Source: Methanonatronarchaeum sp. AMET-Sl
GTDB lineage: Archaea > Halobacteriota > Methanonatronarchaeia > Methanonatronarchaeales > Methanonatronarchaeaceae
Length of the DNA stretch: 64,000 bases
Direction: 5' to 3'
Assembly: GCF_029854155.1 (NCBI RefSeq)
Contig: NZ_CP122958.1
Span: 1,040,001 to 1,104,000 of the forward strand
Of the stretch, positions 52,702 to 64,000 are shown piece by piece (the first letter of the stretch is position 1; each line of letters begins with the position of its first letter). The notes under the pieces were generated by a model, which worked only from the letters and a program-made list of their open reading frames with translations, had not been told where the DNA came from and searched no databases. Both the position numbers and the translations under genes were made by a program.

Positions 52702-54012
52702 TTGCCTCCAAACCATGAAGAACTTGAAAATTTTGTTAAGTACTCGAAGTTTTTTGGTGACCAACAGATATCGACTAAAGAGATATACAGTAACCAAGAC
52801 CCTGAACTAAACAATATGTTGATTGAAGAAGCATCTGAAGAACTTACCGATGAAGGTTTGAATAAAGTTTCTGGAACTGATTTTTATCTCGGTTGCGTTG
52901 ATTTTATGATGGAGGAGGTTGATGGTGAAAAAACATATCGAATAATCGAAACAAACGGTGGGAGCAGTAGAGGAATATCTTCACTACCAAAAGACCAATG
53001 GAATTTCTGTAATAAAGCTTATCTCGAAACTTTAAGCGCTTGGGATGATGGTATAGTTTTGATAGGCCATCCTCCTAAAGACAAAATGCTTTATGAAAAA
53101 GCGTTTTTAACTGAAGAGTTTATGTCCCATGGATTGGATTACTATAGATCTAAGGAGTTAACAAGCAATCCAGGTGTTGTTTTAGATTCCTATGATGAGA
53201 TAATCCCTAGGTTAAGTGTTGAAAATAAAAAACCCATGTTGGATGGACATCCAGTTGACGTGATAATTGGAGATGGCGTTGTTCGAAGACATCCAGTGCT
53301 AACAGAGAAAACGATTGAAAATGAACTTGATGCAGTTGTTGTAAACAAGGTCTTTCCAGTTACAGACGATAAATCAGCCACATACAAAGCTCAAATAATT
53401 GCTGAAGAAGAACTCAGGAAAGCAAATGTCAAGCCAATAGATTTTACAAGAGCATATAACAAAGAAGAGATAATAACCGAAGTTAACGAAAGAATCAAAA
53501 AACACGGCTCTGCAATTATAAAACCATCAAGAGGTAGTGGTGGCCGTGGAATAGAGATTATACAAAAAAAGAATAAAGTTCGAGAAAAAGTTGAACAAAG
53601 CTTAAGTGAGTTTGGTGAAAACTTCAAGTTCCATGAAAACCCCTACCCCTACACTGTTAGTGAATTAATTGACTCTAAACCAATAAAATACCAAGATACA
53701 TATAGAAACTTCGATATGCGGGTTTACGTTGCCAGAGCAGGGAATAAACTAAAGCCAGTTGGAGGGCTTGTAAGAGTCGCTTTAGAACCACGATCACAAG
53801 AATACAAAAAACCAAGTATAGTTGTAAACCTATCTGGATACGAAGGAATCGACATGCATAGAGGGCTAGCAATAAACCAAAAAACACTTAACAAACTTGA
53901 CACCACACCAAATGAATTCAAAGATATATACAAATCCGCAGTAATCATGTTCTCAGTAATACTCAAAAACCAAAATAAACTAATAAAATACGCTATAACC
54001 CAACCTAAATAA
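52702..54012 (+). CDS. ATP-grasp ligase-like protein
   Basis: 436 aa. The N-terminal half contains YRIIETNGGSSRGISSLP. The C-terminal half is an ATP-grasp domain: SAIIKPSRGSGGRGIEIIQ (glycine-rich nucleotide loop), YTVSELIDS, FDMRVYVARAGNKLKPVGGL and a metal-site VVNLSG. Such enzymes join a carboxylate to an amine or thiol via an acylphosphate. TTG start at 52702; no better start is present. It lies between the RtcB-like gene (91-bp gap) and an M14 deacylase (43-bp gap), so one transcription unit is likely. Substrate unknown. Confidence 0.75.
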   Translation: MPPNHEELENFVKYSKFFGDQQISTKEIYSNQDPELNNMLIEEASEELTDEGLNKVSGTDFYLGCVDFMMEEVDGEKTYRIIETNGGSSRGISSLPKDQWNFCNKAYLETLSAWDDGIVLIGHPPKDKMLYEKAFLTEEFMSHGLDYYRSKELTSNPGVVLDSYDEIIPRLSVENKKPMLDGHPVDVIIGDGVVRRHPVLTEKTIENELDAVVVNKVFPVTDDKSATYKAQIIAEEELRKANVKPIDFTRAYNKEEIITEVNERIKKHGSAIIKPSRGSGGRGIEIIQKKNKVREKVEQSLSEFGENFKFHENPYPYTVSELIDSKPIKYQDTYRNFDMRVYVARAGNKLKPVGGLVRVALEPRSQEYKKPSIVVNLSGYEGIDMHRGLAINQKTLNKLDTTPNEFKDIYKSAVIMFSVILKNQNKLIKYAITQPK

Positions 54013-54055
54013 CTTTATATACAAAAAATACGCCTAAAAAATAGGGAATATCAAG

Positions 54056-54976
<921 letters not shown>

Positions 54977-54991
54977 AAACCCAAAAAAATC

Positions 54992-55630
54992 TTAAGGTTG
55001 ATTTAGAACACGCCACTCCAAAACCACACCACTACCCAACCTATAACAATCCTTTAACTCCAGTTTCACTGCATCTGACAAACCACCTGCACCCTTACCA
55101 TCAGCCAAAGTTGGAGCACGTTTACCACCAAAAACCATATTACCAACATAAGTATATAGCTCATCGACCAAGCCGTTGGACAACAAAGACCAATTTATAG
55201 TTCCTCCACCTTCAACCAATAATTTATCCAAACCACGATCTCCCAACAAACTCATCAACTCACTTAGATCCACACGATCACTCCCAACCTCAACAACCTC
55301 ACAAACCTCTTTTAATCGCTCAACACGGTTTTTTGGAGCAACACTAGAAACCGCAATTAATGTAGGACTATCCCCAATAAAAACCTCACTATCAACTGGT
55401 GTCCGAGCCCTACTATCCACAACAACCCTATAAGTATCTTCCTCTAACAACTTAGGGTCATCAGCGAGAACAGTACCTATACCAACCAATATTCCATCAA
55501 CATCCTTCCTTAACTGATCAACCCTACTAAAATCTTCTTCAGAAGAAATAGAAATCTGACGCCTCTCCCTAGTAGATATCTTACCGTCACAACTCATTGC
55601 GCTATTAATAACAACATATGGCCTAGACAT
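54992..55630 (-). CDS. arfC: 2,5-diamino-6-(ribosylamino)-pyrimidinone 5'-phosphate reductase
   Basis: Riboflavin/F420 precursor pathway: NADPH reduction of the ribosyl side chain. 212 aa from ATG 55630 ([20 protein letters not shown]). It has the RibD C-terminal-type fold: [49 protein letters not shown] and [16 protein letters not shown]. Shorter than bacterial RibD because the deaminase domain is absent, as in archaea. It is convergent with the deacylase and follows the sugar-isomerase gene by 13 bases. Confidence 0.88.
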   Translation of the reverse strand: MSRPYVVINSAMSCDGKISTRERRQISISSEEDFSRVDQLRKDVDGILVGIGTVLADDPKLLEEDTYRVVVDSRARTPVDSEVFIGDSPTLIAVSSVAPKNRVERLKEVCEVVEVGSDRVDLSELMSLLGDRGLDKLLVEGGGTINWSLLSNGLVDELYTYVGNMVFGGKRAPTLADGKGAGGLSDAVKLELKDCYRLGSGVVLEWRVLNQP

Positions 55631-55643
55631 AAAAACACTCTTA

Positions 55644-56498
55644 CTAACTAGATTCAATCTCTGAAGGCCTTATCTCCATAAGATAATCCTTCAAGAAACC
55701 GATACTTAATTTAACTAAGGTTTCTTTACGCTCCCACTTCGGAAGCCAACCCTCTAAAGTAATTTGGCCATCATACTCAATATCGGATAAAACACGAAGT
55801 ATAGGTTTAAAATCTATGTTACCAACCCCTATAGGATAATGCATACCATCTCCACGGTTATCACTAATATGTACGTGATAAACATCATCTTTAATAGCCA
55901 TTAAGTATTCTTCAGGCTTCATATGAGGTATGCTGTTAGCATGAGCAATATCAAAGGTTATACCAACATTATCCATATCTACTAAATCGATAGCTCTAGA
56001 CAACTCTTCAGGCTCCACACACAAAGCCTTAGGTGAATGCCTCAAGTTCTCCAGACCAAGCCTAACATCTTTTTCCTGGGCATAACGACCAACTTCCTTT
56101 AAACTACCAACCATTTTATCTAAAGTCTTTTCTCTAGAAAACTTTCCTGAAGGTAAGTAACCAGGATGTACAACAACGATATCTGAATTAAGAATCGAAG
56201 CAGCATCAATCGACTTCATAACCTGGTTAATCGCGACATTTCTAACTTCATCATTCCAGGTTGAAATATTTACATCATAGTGGGTAGCATGGGTAACAAC
56301 ATCCATCCCACACTCCTCGATTTTATCTCGAATCACCCTTAATTCGTCTCTAAAACCATTTTCATTCCATTTCTCCAAAAAAGGATATTCACAATAAACT
56401 TCAATTGACTCAAACCCCATTTCACTCAACCGCTCAATCTCACGTATAAGGTCATAATCCTCATGCCAAAAAATAGCCATTCCAACTCCAAACTTCAT
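55644..56498 (-). CDS. Sugar phosphate isomerase/epimerase-like TIM barrel (AP endonuclease family 2)
   Basis: 284 aa from ATG 56498 ([17 protein letters not shown]). Xylose-isomerase-like TIM barrel with metal ligands in [65 protein letters not shown] and TLEGWLP. The set of Glu, His and Asp ligands looks complete. The substrate may be a sugar or abasic DNA; not determinable. It ends with TAG followed at once by TAA (55646-55641), a tandem stop fitting a UAG-decoding host. Confidence 0.8.
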   Translation of the reverse strand: MKFGVGMAIFWHEDYDLIREIERLSEMGFESIEVYCEYPFLEKWNENGFRDELRVIRDKIEECGMDVVTHATHYDVNISTWNDEVRNVAINQVMKSIDAASILNSDIVVVHPGYLPSGKFSREKTLDKMVGSLKEVGRYAQEKDVRLGLENLRHSPKALCVEPEELSRAIDLVDMDNVGITFDIAHANSIPHMKPEEYLMAIKDDVYHVHISDNRGDGMHYPIGVGNIDFKPILRVLSDIEYDGQITLEGWLPKWERKETLVKLSIGFLKDYLMEIRPSEIESS

Positions 56499-56626
56499 AT
56501 AAACCACCAAACAACCTGAAAAACCAATTAACCATGTTTTTCCATAAACAATACACACTAACTTTGTTTAAACATCCTAATTAACTAATCGATTTATCTC
56601 GCTTCAGGCCTCAAGACCTACTTTCT

Positions 56627-56651
56627 CTTTAAGGAGAGGTCAAGCCCCGAG
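56627..56651 (+). repeat. Structured repeat related to IS200/IS605-type 3' ends (copy 1)
   Basis: Shares GGAGAGGTC..AGCCC.GAG with the segment at 56828-56855. It lies in a gene-free 413-bp stretch (56499-56911) filled with IS-end-like sequence. Likely a remnant of a different IS605/TnpB element. Confidence 0.4.
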
Positions 56652-56712
56652 GCACTCTACCTCTTCCGCCTAGAGATATTTTTTATGTTTTTGTTATAGA
56701 ACCGGGTTTTTT

Positions 56713-56798
56713 ACGACGAACCTGCGAACCTCTCCGTATCCGTGGGTTCAACCCCCAGTGGGGGAACCCCACAGCTTTAGCCGTAGGAGGATGTCAGA
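56713..56798 (+). repeat. Solo right end of the IS200/IS605 element (86-bp inverted copy)
   Basis: Identical, as reverse complement, to 58424-58509, the end of the complete element in this window. The interior that should precede it is absent: the left flank switches to unrelated T-rich sequence. It keeps the hairpins (CCCCC/GGGGG) and the last bases GATGTCAG. It is an orphan IS end, possibly able to make a guide-RNA-like transcript. Confidence 0.85.
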
Positions 56799-56819
56799 AG
56801 AGAGATGACAAGTGACATT

Positions 56820-56855
56820 CTCCTCTCCCTAAAGAGGAGAGGTCTTAGCCCTGAG
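56820..56855 (+). repeat. Hairpin repeat related to IS-end sequences (copy 2)
   Basis: CTCCTCT (56820-56826) pairs perfectly with AGAGGAG (56833-56839), followed by GGAGAGGTC-like and AGCCCTGAG sequence shared with copy 1. The pair brackets the solo IS end. Confidence 0.4.
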
Positions 56856-56911
56856 TTAAGATAAAATCCCCCTACTAAGTATGTGTATTGAGTAAGTTTA
56901 AAATAGATATT

Positions 56912-57253
<342 letters not shown>

Positions 57254-57352
57254 CTTAAATTATGTTTCATATTTTGGATTTATAGGTTTTTTGGTTTGTT
57301 TCTGGGTAAATGTTATCAGGTTTGGTTAGATAAGTTGTTTTAGTGATATATT

Positions 57353-57535
57353 ATGTGTTATAACTGTGGTTGTAAAATGCCTGACGAAGATCACGGTAAA
57401 GGCCATGCAGGCCTAGACCCTGAAGGTAAAGCCATCACCTCAAAGACATTTGAAGAAGCTGGAAAAGCATTCAACCAAGATGAAAAAAAATCCAAAAAAA
57501 ACACTTACAACTTAATCAAAGACAACGACATGTAA
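57353..57535 (+). CDS. Small conserved Cys-containing protein
   Basis: 60 aa beginning MCYNCGCKMPDEDHGKGHAG, then ITSKTFEEAGKAFNQDEKKSKKNTYNLI. Short proteins with the MCYxCGC start and ITxKTFxxA core occur widely in methanogens and some bacteria, with no known function. The Cys-x2-Cys-x-Cys start could bind a metal. An ATATATT box lies just upstream, so it is likely a leaderless single gene. Confidence 0.65.
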   Translation: MCYNCGCKMPDEDHGKGHAGLDPEGKAITSKTFEEAGKAFNQDEKKSKKNTYNLIKDNDM

Positions 57536-57680
57536 ACCAAACCAAACCAAACTAAACAAAAATACATCCATCCCCCTATCTTTATATTTTTTATTTTAGT
57601 TCTCATTTTTTTCTGGGAAGAGTGATAATTGGTTTTTGATAGTAGGTTTTATCTGTTATTTTGTAGAAATACTAGTTGTG

Positions 57681-58445
57681 ATGACTAAAGATGGTATGTG
57701 GCATTCGTATTTTGAGGACTTTCTTTTGAGAGCTTATAAGACGGAGGCTGTAGGGGAATATCTCTATTATAACCGGGGAGTTCTTGATATGTCGAGTAGG
57801 GGCAAAGATACATTGGATTTCTATGATTTCTCAGATCAGGTGATTGAACTTGCTGAAGACTCTAAACACCATAAAGAGATGCTTGAGGAAATATTTACCA
57901 AAATCGATTTACCGTTAATCCAAAACATAGGTAAACAAAAAGAAGAGCTTTTCAAGCTTTATTTCAAAAACATGGAGCAGTATCACGAGTATATATTTAT
58001 CAACCTAATAAAAAATGAAGACATGATGATAGATCTATACACCGAAATACAAGACCGATTAAAACCTAAAGACATTGAGGTTATCTGGCTTGATAAGGAG
58101 CCTCAAAGTTTTTTCGAAACAATAGATGAGTTAATTGAATCAGAGGAAAAACACCAAAAATACATTATAGAACTCCTTAACCACAAAGAATTCAGGGATT
58201 TAGTTGGATGTGTCGAAATCGAGTCAATAGAAGAGTTATCTAAATTAATCAAAAAAACTGAAAGGAATTTAAATAAAATCCGGCATGGTATACAAGATGT
58301 CTTAGTGATACAGGTAGATAGCTTGAAGTTATTACGTGAATCCAAAAAAAGTTTTCAAGATAAACACAACATCAATATCCGTAGCATTGAAAAAATTGAT
58401 GACAAAAATACAATGGTTCTCGATCTGACATCCTCCTACGGCTAA
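57681..58445 (+). CDS. Helical protein of unknown function, 3' end altered by an IS
   Basis: 254 aa from ATG 57681 (MTKDGMWHSYFEDFLLRAYK); a TTG at 57636 would add a hydrophobic leader. All-helical and charged. The first 80 residues (EAVGEYLYYNRG ... AEDSKHHKEMLEEIF) have Glu/His spacing reminiscent of ferritin-like four-helix bundles; I cannot prove this. The last seven codons and TAA lie inside the IS200/IS605 right end, so the native C-terminus was replaced. Joining the two flanks of the IS gives a stop within a few codons, so little sequence was lost. Confidence 0.55.
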   Translation: MTKDGMWHSYFEDFLLRAYKTEAVGEYLYYNRGVLDMSSRGKDTLDFYDFSDQVIELAEDSKHHKEMLEEIFTKIDLPLIQNIGKQKEELFKLYFKNMEQYHEYIFINLIKNEDMMIDLYTEIQDRLKPKDIEVIWLDKEPQSFFETIDELIESEEKHQKYIIELLNHKEFRDLVGCVEIESIEELSKLIKKTERNLNKIRHGIQDVLVIQVDSLKLLRESKKSFQDKHNINIRSIEKIDDKNTMVLDLTSSYG

Positions 58446-59596
58446 AGCTGTGGGGTTCCCCCACTGGGGGTTGAACCCACGGATACGGAGAGGTTCGCAG
58501 GTTCGTCGTCACGTTGGACGATGACCTGCGTTTTGGGCTGTGCCAGTACAGCCCCCGCCATGGACAGCGGTTTCGAGAACTTGCCCAAGGCTCGTTTGCC
58601 AATATTCAGCGCACCGTTCTTGTCGGCGTTGTCGTCCAGCCCACACTCGGGACACTTAAAGCGTCCCTGCGTCTCTCGGACGCCCTCGCAGGCACAGCGG
58701 TTGCACGTTTTCGACGTGTCGTATTCTTCGACCAACTGCACGTCGATGCCCGCGTCGTGGGTCTTGTACTCGATGTAGTTGAGCAGGCGGGCGAACGGCA
58801 TCTTGTGGGTCTTGTCGTTGACGTACCGCCCTTTGTCATTGTCCTTGCGGATACCGCCGAGGTCGCCCACGACGATGATTGCGTTCCGTTGTTCGGCGTC
58901 CTCCACGATTTGGCAGGCAATCTTGTGGAGGCGGTCGTCCACCTTCCGCGCTTCCGCGTCCCCGATACGCTCAACCACCTGCTGTCCCTGTCGGGGTTTC
59001 GCTTTCCCGATGGACTTCCGCAGTTGTTTGTAGTGTTCGCGGATACGACGCACTTCCTCGCCGTAGAACGTGGTCTTGCGGTCAGAGAGGAACGCAGAGG
59101 TGGCGACCCATCGTGCGCCCATGTCGATAGCCAGCACGTCGTCGTACTCGTCTTGGACGGTCACAGACCGCTTCACGACGAGATGGACGTACCAGTCACC
59201 GTTACGGCGCACCAACTCGCTGTCCCGAATATCGCCCTCACGGACGAGTTGTTCGTCCTTGTTCGGAACGTGGGCGGGACACCAGATGGAGTTGCCCCGT
59301 CCACGCTCAGGGTCGTAGACGGGGAGTTTGACCCACCATGACGAGAGAACGGTGTCCTCGTCGTAGGACACGTCGAACACGTCGTTGCGGAGAACGACAG
59401 GCTGTTCGGTGTCGGGGTTCGGGTCTTTCTGTCGCTGGACTTTCGATGCCTGCTGTTTGGTCGCGGAATAGAGGTCGGCGTCTCCACCGCGAACCTCTGT
59501 CTGGAACGCCTCGTACTCACGGGCGAGCAGGTCAGCCTTCCTGTTGGTCAGCGAGTGGAGTTTGACCCGCACCGTGGTTGAGACGTTCCGTTGCAT
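58442..59596 (-). CDS. tnpB: TnpB RNA-guided nuclease (OrfB, IS1341/IS605 type)
   Basis: 384 aa. RuvC-like nuclease that uses an RNA from the element's right end to cut DNA beside the element's target motif, promoting retention. RuvC-I Asp is in LAIDMGARWVATS. The RuvC-II position reads IIVVGDLGGIRKD, with Gly where the usual catalytic Glu of (E)DL stands. The zinc finger is CNRCACEG...CPECG, and RuvC-III is DDNADKNGALNIG. Its 3' end overlaps the right-end RNA. Ends in TAG, which the host might read as Pyl. Starts two bases after tnpA. Confidence 0.88.
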   Translation of the reverse strand: MQRNVSTTVRVKLHSLTNRKADLLAREYEAFQTEVRGGDADLYSATKQQASKVQRQKDPNPDTEQPVVLRNDVFDVSYDEDTVLSSWWVKLPVYDPERGRGNSIWCPAHVPNKDEQLVREGDIRDSELVRRNGDWYVHLVVKRSVTVQDEYDDVLAIDMGARWVATSAFLSDRKTTFYGEEVRRIREHYKQLRKSIGKAKPRQGQQVVERIGDAEARKVDDRLHKIACQIVEDAEQRNAIIVVGDLGGIRKDNDKGRYVNDKTHKMPFARLLNYIEYKTHDAGIDVQLVEEYDTSKTCNRCACEGVRETQGRFKCPECGLDDNADKNGALNIGKRALGKFSKPLSMAGAVLAQPKTQVIVQRDDEPANLSVSVGSTPSGGTPQL

Positions 59597-59598
59597 GA

Positions 59599-59988
59599 CT
59601 ACTCACCTGCTTGGTCATCGATGTACTCCTCGATGACTTCGCTGGATACGTCGCCCGCACTTGAGACGAAGTACGAGCGCGTCCACAGCGACGGCAAGCC
59701 GAAGTCAAACTCGTCGCGGAGGTGGCGCGAAGAGTAGCCCTTGACCTGTTGCATGATTTTGTTCGGGGCGAGCGTTGGGTCGCCCGTGATGAACAGGTGT
59801 ACGTGGTCGGGGCGAATCACCAACTCCAGTATCTCTAAGTCGAGTTCGTCGGCTTTCTCCCCGATGAGCTCTTCGAGACGGTCGCATACCTCGCCCTCAA
59901 GCACCGATTTACGGTACTTCGGACACCAGATGAAGTGGTACTGGAGTTTGTGGACATTGGTACGTTCCCTGTCGAACCCACGAGGCAT
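59599..59988 (-). CDS. tnpA: IS200/IS605 Y1 transposase TnpA
   Basis: HUH single-strand transposase, about 129 aa from ATG 59988 (MPRGFDRERTNVHKLQYHF). HUH motif in LVIRPDHVHLFITGDP; the catalytic Tyr lies in the C-terminal helix near SYFVSSAGDVSSEVIEEYID. The open frame extends to 60012, but the later ATG fits the family. It excises and inserts the element as single-stranded DNA at hairpin ends. TAG stop. Upstream is the left-end hairpin. Confidence 0.9.
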   Translation of the reverse strand: MPRGFDRERTNVHKLQYHFIWCPKYRKSVLEGEVCDRLEELIGEKADELDLEILELVIRPDHVHLFITGDPTLAPNKIMQQVKGYSSRHLRDEFDFGLPSLWTRSYFVSSAGDVSSEVIEEYIDDQAGE

Positions 59989-60017
59989 AGTCAGTATATA
60001 GAGACTACTCACCTAAA

Positions 60018-60034
60018 GATGTTACGCAAACATC
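60018..60034 (-). repeat. Left-end hairpin of the IS200/IS605 element
   Basis: GATGTT and AACATC pair perfectly around a 5-base loop, just upstream of tnpA. This is where TnpA binds the subterminal palindrome in this family. Confidence 0.6.
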
Positions 60035-60214
60035 CAACCCCAACCGTGGCTATGAATGTAATTAAATTCTAGTTGACTTCACGGTGTTTTAGGGTTTCTT
60101 CTTCTAACCTCTATTTCTTGATTAGTCTTCACTATGTAGTTGGTTGTTATGTCGTGCGGTTATCTCGGTAGGTAGAAATAATGGAAAAGAGAGGGAGGGG
60201 GTTTTGGGGTTTTA

Positions 60215-60305
<91 letters not shown>

Positions 60306-60315
60306 TAATGATTTT

Positions 60316-61308
60316 TTATTCTTGGTTGTTGAGCCAGGGCATCATTTCTCTTAGTTCTTCTCCGACTTCTTCGATTTGGTGGTTTCTTTCTTGTTCTCTT
60401 GCTCTTTTTAGTACTGGTTGTCCGGATTTGTTTTCTAGTATCCATTCTCTTGCGAATTCGCCGTTTTGTATTTCTTTGAGCACTTCTTTCATGTTTTGTT
60501 TGGTTTGGTTGTCTATTACTTGTTTTCCTCTGGTTAGTCCGCCGTATTCTGCTGTGTTGCTTACTGAGTGCCACATGCCTTTTAGGCCTTGTTCGTGTAT
60601 TAGGTCGACTATTAGTTTCATTTCGTGGAGTGATTCGAAGTAGGCTACTTCTGGTTGGTATCCGGCTTCGACGAGTGTTTCGAATGTGTCTTTGATTAGT
60701 TTTGTTACTCCTCCACATAGGTCGACTTGTTCTCCGAATAGGTCTGTTTCGGTTTCTTCTTTGAATGTTGTTTTTAGTAGGCCTGCTCTTGTGCAGCCTA
60801 TTCCTTTTGCGTAGGCGAGTGCTTTTTCTTGGGCTTGACCTGTTACGTCTTGGTTTATTGCGAATAGGCCTGGTGTTCCATTGCCTTCTTCGTAGACTCT
60901 TCTTACGAGGTGGCCTGGGCCTTTTGGAGCTACCATTACTATGTTGACGTTGTTTGGTGGTCTGATTTGGTTGTAGTGTATGTTGAATCCGTGTGCGAAT
61001 AGTAATGTGTCTTGGGGGTTTAGGTTTGGTTCTATTTGTTCTTTATATACTTGGGGTTGTACTTCGTCTGGTATTAGGATTGCTGTTAGTGTTGCGTTTT
61101 TTACTGCTTTTGGTATTGTTTTTACTTCTAATCCATCGTTTTTTGCTTTTTCCCAAGATTTTCCGTTTTTTCTTACTCCTACTACTACGTCTACTCCGCT
61201 TTCATGTAGGTTTAGTGCGTGGGCGTGTCCTTGGCTTCCGTATCCGATTATTGCTACTTTTTCTAGTTGTGAGAGTTCTATATTTTCTCCGTAATACATT
61301 TCTGTCAT
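60316..61308 (-). CDS. ilvC: Ketol-acid reductoisomerase
   Basis: 330 aa, class I. NAD(P)-binding [17 protein letters not shown], then catalytic motifs [16 protein letters not shown], the metal ligands in [14 protein letters not shown] (Asp and Glu), and the C-terminal knot with E in [18 protein letters not shown]. It turns acetolactate or acetohydroxybutyrate into dihydroxy acids for Val, Ile and Leu. Last gene of the ilvB-ilvN-ilvC operon, five bases after ilvN. Wobble bases are almost all A/C on the coding strand. Confidence 0.95.
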   Translation of the reverse strand: MTEMYYGENIELSQLEKVAIIGYGSQGHAHALNLHESGVDVVVGVRKNGKSWEKAKNDGLEVKTIPKAVKNATLTAILIPDEVQPQVYKEQIEPNLNPQDTLLFAHGFNIHYNQIRPPNNVNIVMVAPKGPGHLVRRVYEEGNGTPGLFAINQDVTGQAQEKALAYAKGIGCTRAGLLKTTFKEETETDLFGEQVDLCGGVTKLIKDTFETLVEAGYQPEVAYFESLHEMKLIVDLIHEQGLKGMWHSVSNTAEYGGLTRGKQVIDNQTKQNMKEVLKEIQNGEFAREWILENKSGQPVLKRAREQERNHQIEEVGEELREMMPWLNNQE

Positions 61309-61313
61309 CTTTT

Positions 61314-61808
61314 TTATCCTCCTATTGATTTTCTGCCTCTGTTCATGGCGACTGTTCCTGTTTGTGCGATTTCTTTTATTCCATGTTCTTTGAGCATGTT
61401 GATTATTGCGTCGATTTTTTTTCGGTCGCCTGTTACTTCTAATGTGAGGGCTTTTTTACCTACGTCTACTACGTTTGCTCTGAATATGTCTGCTATCTGT
61501 ATTATTTCGGATCTAGTGTTGGGGTTGTCTGCGTTGACTTTTATTAATGCTAGGCCTCTTTCGACGTAGTTTTCTTTTAGTTCGGTTACTTTAATTATGT
61601 CCATTTGTTTGTTTAGTTGTTTTATTACTTGTTCTAGGACGTCTTCGTCTCCTTTGAGGGTTATTGTCATTCGGGAGATTTCTGGGTTTTCTGTTACGCC
61701 TACTGATATGGTTTCTATGTTGTATCCTCTTCGGCTGAATAGGTTTGCTACCCGGTTTAGTACTCCGGGTTTGTTTTCTACTAGTAATCCGATTACGTGT
61801 ACATCCAT
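61314..61808 (-). CDS. ilvN: Acetolactate synthase small (regulatory) subunit
   Basis: 164 aa. An N-terminal ACT domain ([21 protein letters not shown], with [12 protein letters not shown]) binds valine for feedback control. The C-terminal half is the usual ALS small-subunit C domain ([40 protein letters not shown]). It lies three bases after ilvB and five before ilvC. Confidence 0.94.
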   Translation of the reverse strand: MDVHVIGLLVENKPGVLNRVANLFSRRGYNIETISVGVTENPEISRMTITLKGDEDVLEQVIKQLNKQMDIIKVTELKENYVERGLALIKVNADNPNTRSEIIQIADIFRANVVDVGKKALTLEVTGDRKKIDAIINMLKEHGIKEIAQTGTVAMNRGRKSIGG

Positions 61809-61811
61809 TAT

Positions 61812-63506
<1,695 letters not shown>

Positions 63507-63507
63507 C

Positions 63508-64000
<493 letters not shown>

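Larger units (their letters stand above)
58425..60051 (-). mobile_element. IS200/IS605-family insertion sequence, GC-rich (tnpA + tnpB)
   Basis: About 1.63 kb, far richer in GC than its surroundings, with codon use like haloarchaea. It encodes Y1 transposase TnpA and TnpB in tandem on the minus strand. The right end (58424-58509) is hairpin-forming and repeated in inverted orientation at 56713-56798. The left boundary is placed near 60051, next to ATTCAT in element orientation; the exact end is estimated. No target duplication is expected for this family. Recent acquisition from a halophilic archaeon is inferred. Confidence 0.82.

Noticed and set aside
56590..56870. A tRNA or other known RNA gene in the hairpin-rich gap
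   Set aside because: No T-arm consensus with a closing acceptor stem could be built; the sequence matches IS ends.
58514..59341. A 275-codon open frame on the plus strand
   Set aside because: It is antisense to tnpB; the high GC content of the IS makes long shadow frames common, and the product has no sensible composition.

Overview
The window comes from a low-GC methanogenic euryarchaeon that decodes UAG as pyrrolysine. It carries two methanogenesis marker genes (mmp7, mmp17), archaeal lipid, riboflavin and thiamine genes, ABCE1, an Lhr helicase and GatCAB. It also has a pyrrolysine locus: an intron-containing tRNA-Pyl, a PylRS lacking the N-terminal domain, and PylB. A GC-rich insertion sequence of haloarchaeal type and a pleolipovirus-like gene cluster suggest a hypersaline habitat. 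Together these fit the Methanonatronarchaeia (Methanonatronarchaeum / Ca. Methanohalarchaeum), but that placement is inference.

Layout. 0-9.7 kb: an ABC-2 exporter, CarS, a nitroreductase, a small membrane protein, a probable RiPP pair (27-residue precursor plus radical SAM/SPASM enzyme), an MgtC/DUF4010 membrane protein interrupted by an in-frame TAG, an Lpd-like flavoprotein with an Fe-S partner, and a sensor kinase. 9.8-22.2 kb: a HEAT-repeat protein, ThiN, an AIR-synthase relative, the Lhr helicase, CoaBC and two more PAS kinases, one of them a very large receiver/multi-PAS hybrid. 22.3-24.3 kb: tRNA-Pyl, pylS, pylB. 24.4-28.2 kb: a zinc-ribbon protein, a HemW-like radical SAM protein and sufCB. 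28.4-32.3 kb: a LeuA/C/D/B-type operon. 32.6-37.8 kb: gatC-gatA-gatB-topA as one overlapping unit. 37.9-41.3 kb: PanD, DUF4013, an FMN protein, mmp7 and mmp17. 41.3-46.0 kb: a six-gene pleolipovirus-like block (NTPase, two-TM protein, two small membrane proteins, spike, four-TM protein). 46.3-51.0 kb: endonuclease V, an aminotransferase, an Lrp regulator, ABCE1 and an EMC6-like protein. 51.5-55.0 kb: a divergent RtcB paralogue, an ATP-grasp ligase and an M14-type deacylase in tandem. 55.0-60.1 kb: a riboflavin reductase, a sugar isomerase, a cluster of IS ends, small genes and a complete GC-rich IS200/IS605 element (tnpA-tnpB). 60.2-64.0 kb: an intron-containing tRNA-Arg and the branched-chain amino acid operon (LeuA/CimA family, ilvB, ilvN, ilvC).

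Two features run through the whole window. First, TAG is rare as a terminator and, when used in native genes, is usually followed closely by another in-frame stop; one gene needs TAG read-through to make a full-length product. Second, the wobble base changes along transcription units, from mostly G/T at the 5' end to almost only A/C at the 3' end. leuC breaks this pattern with sharp internal switches.
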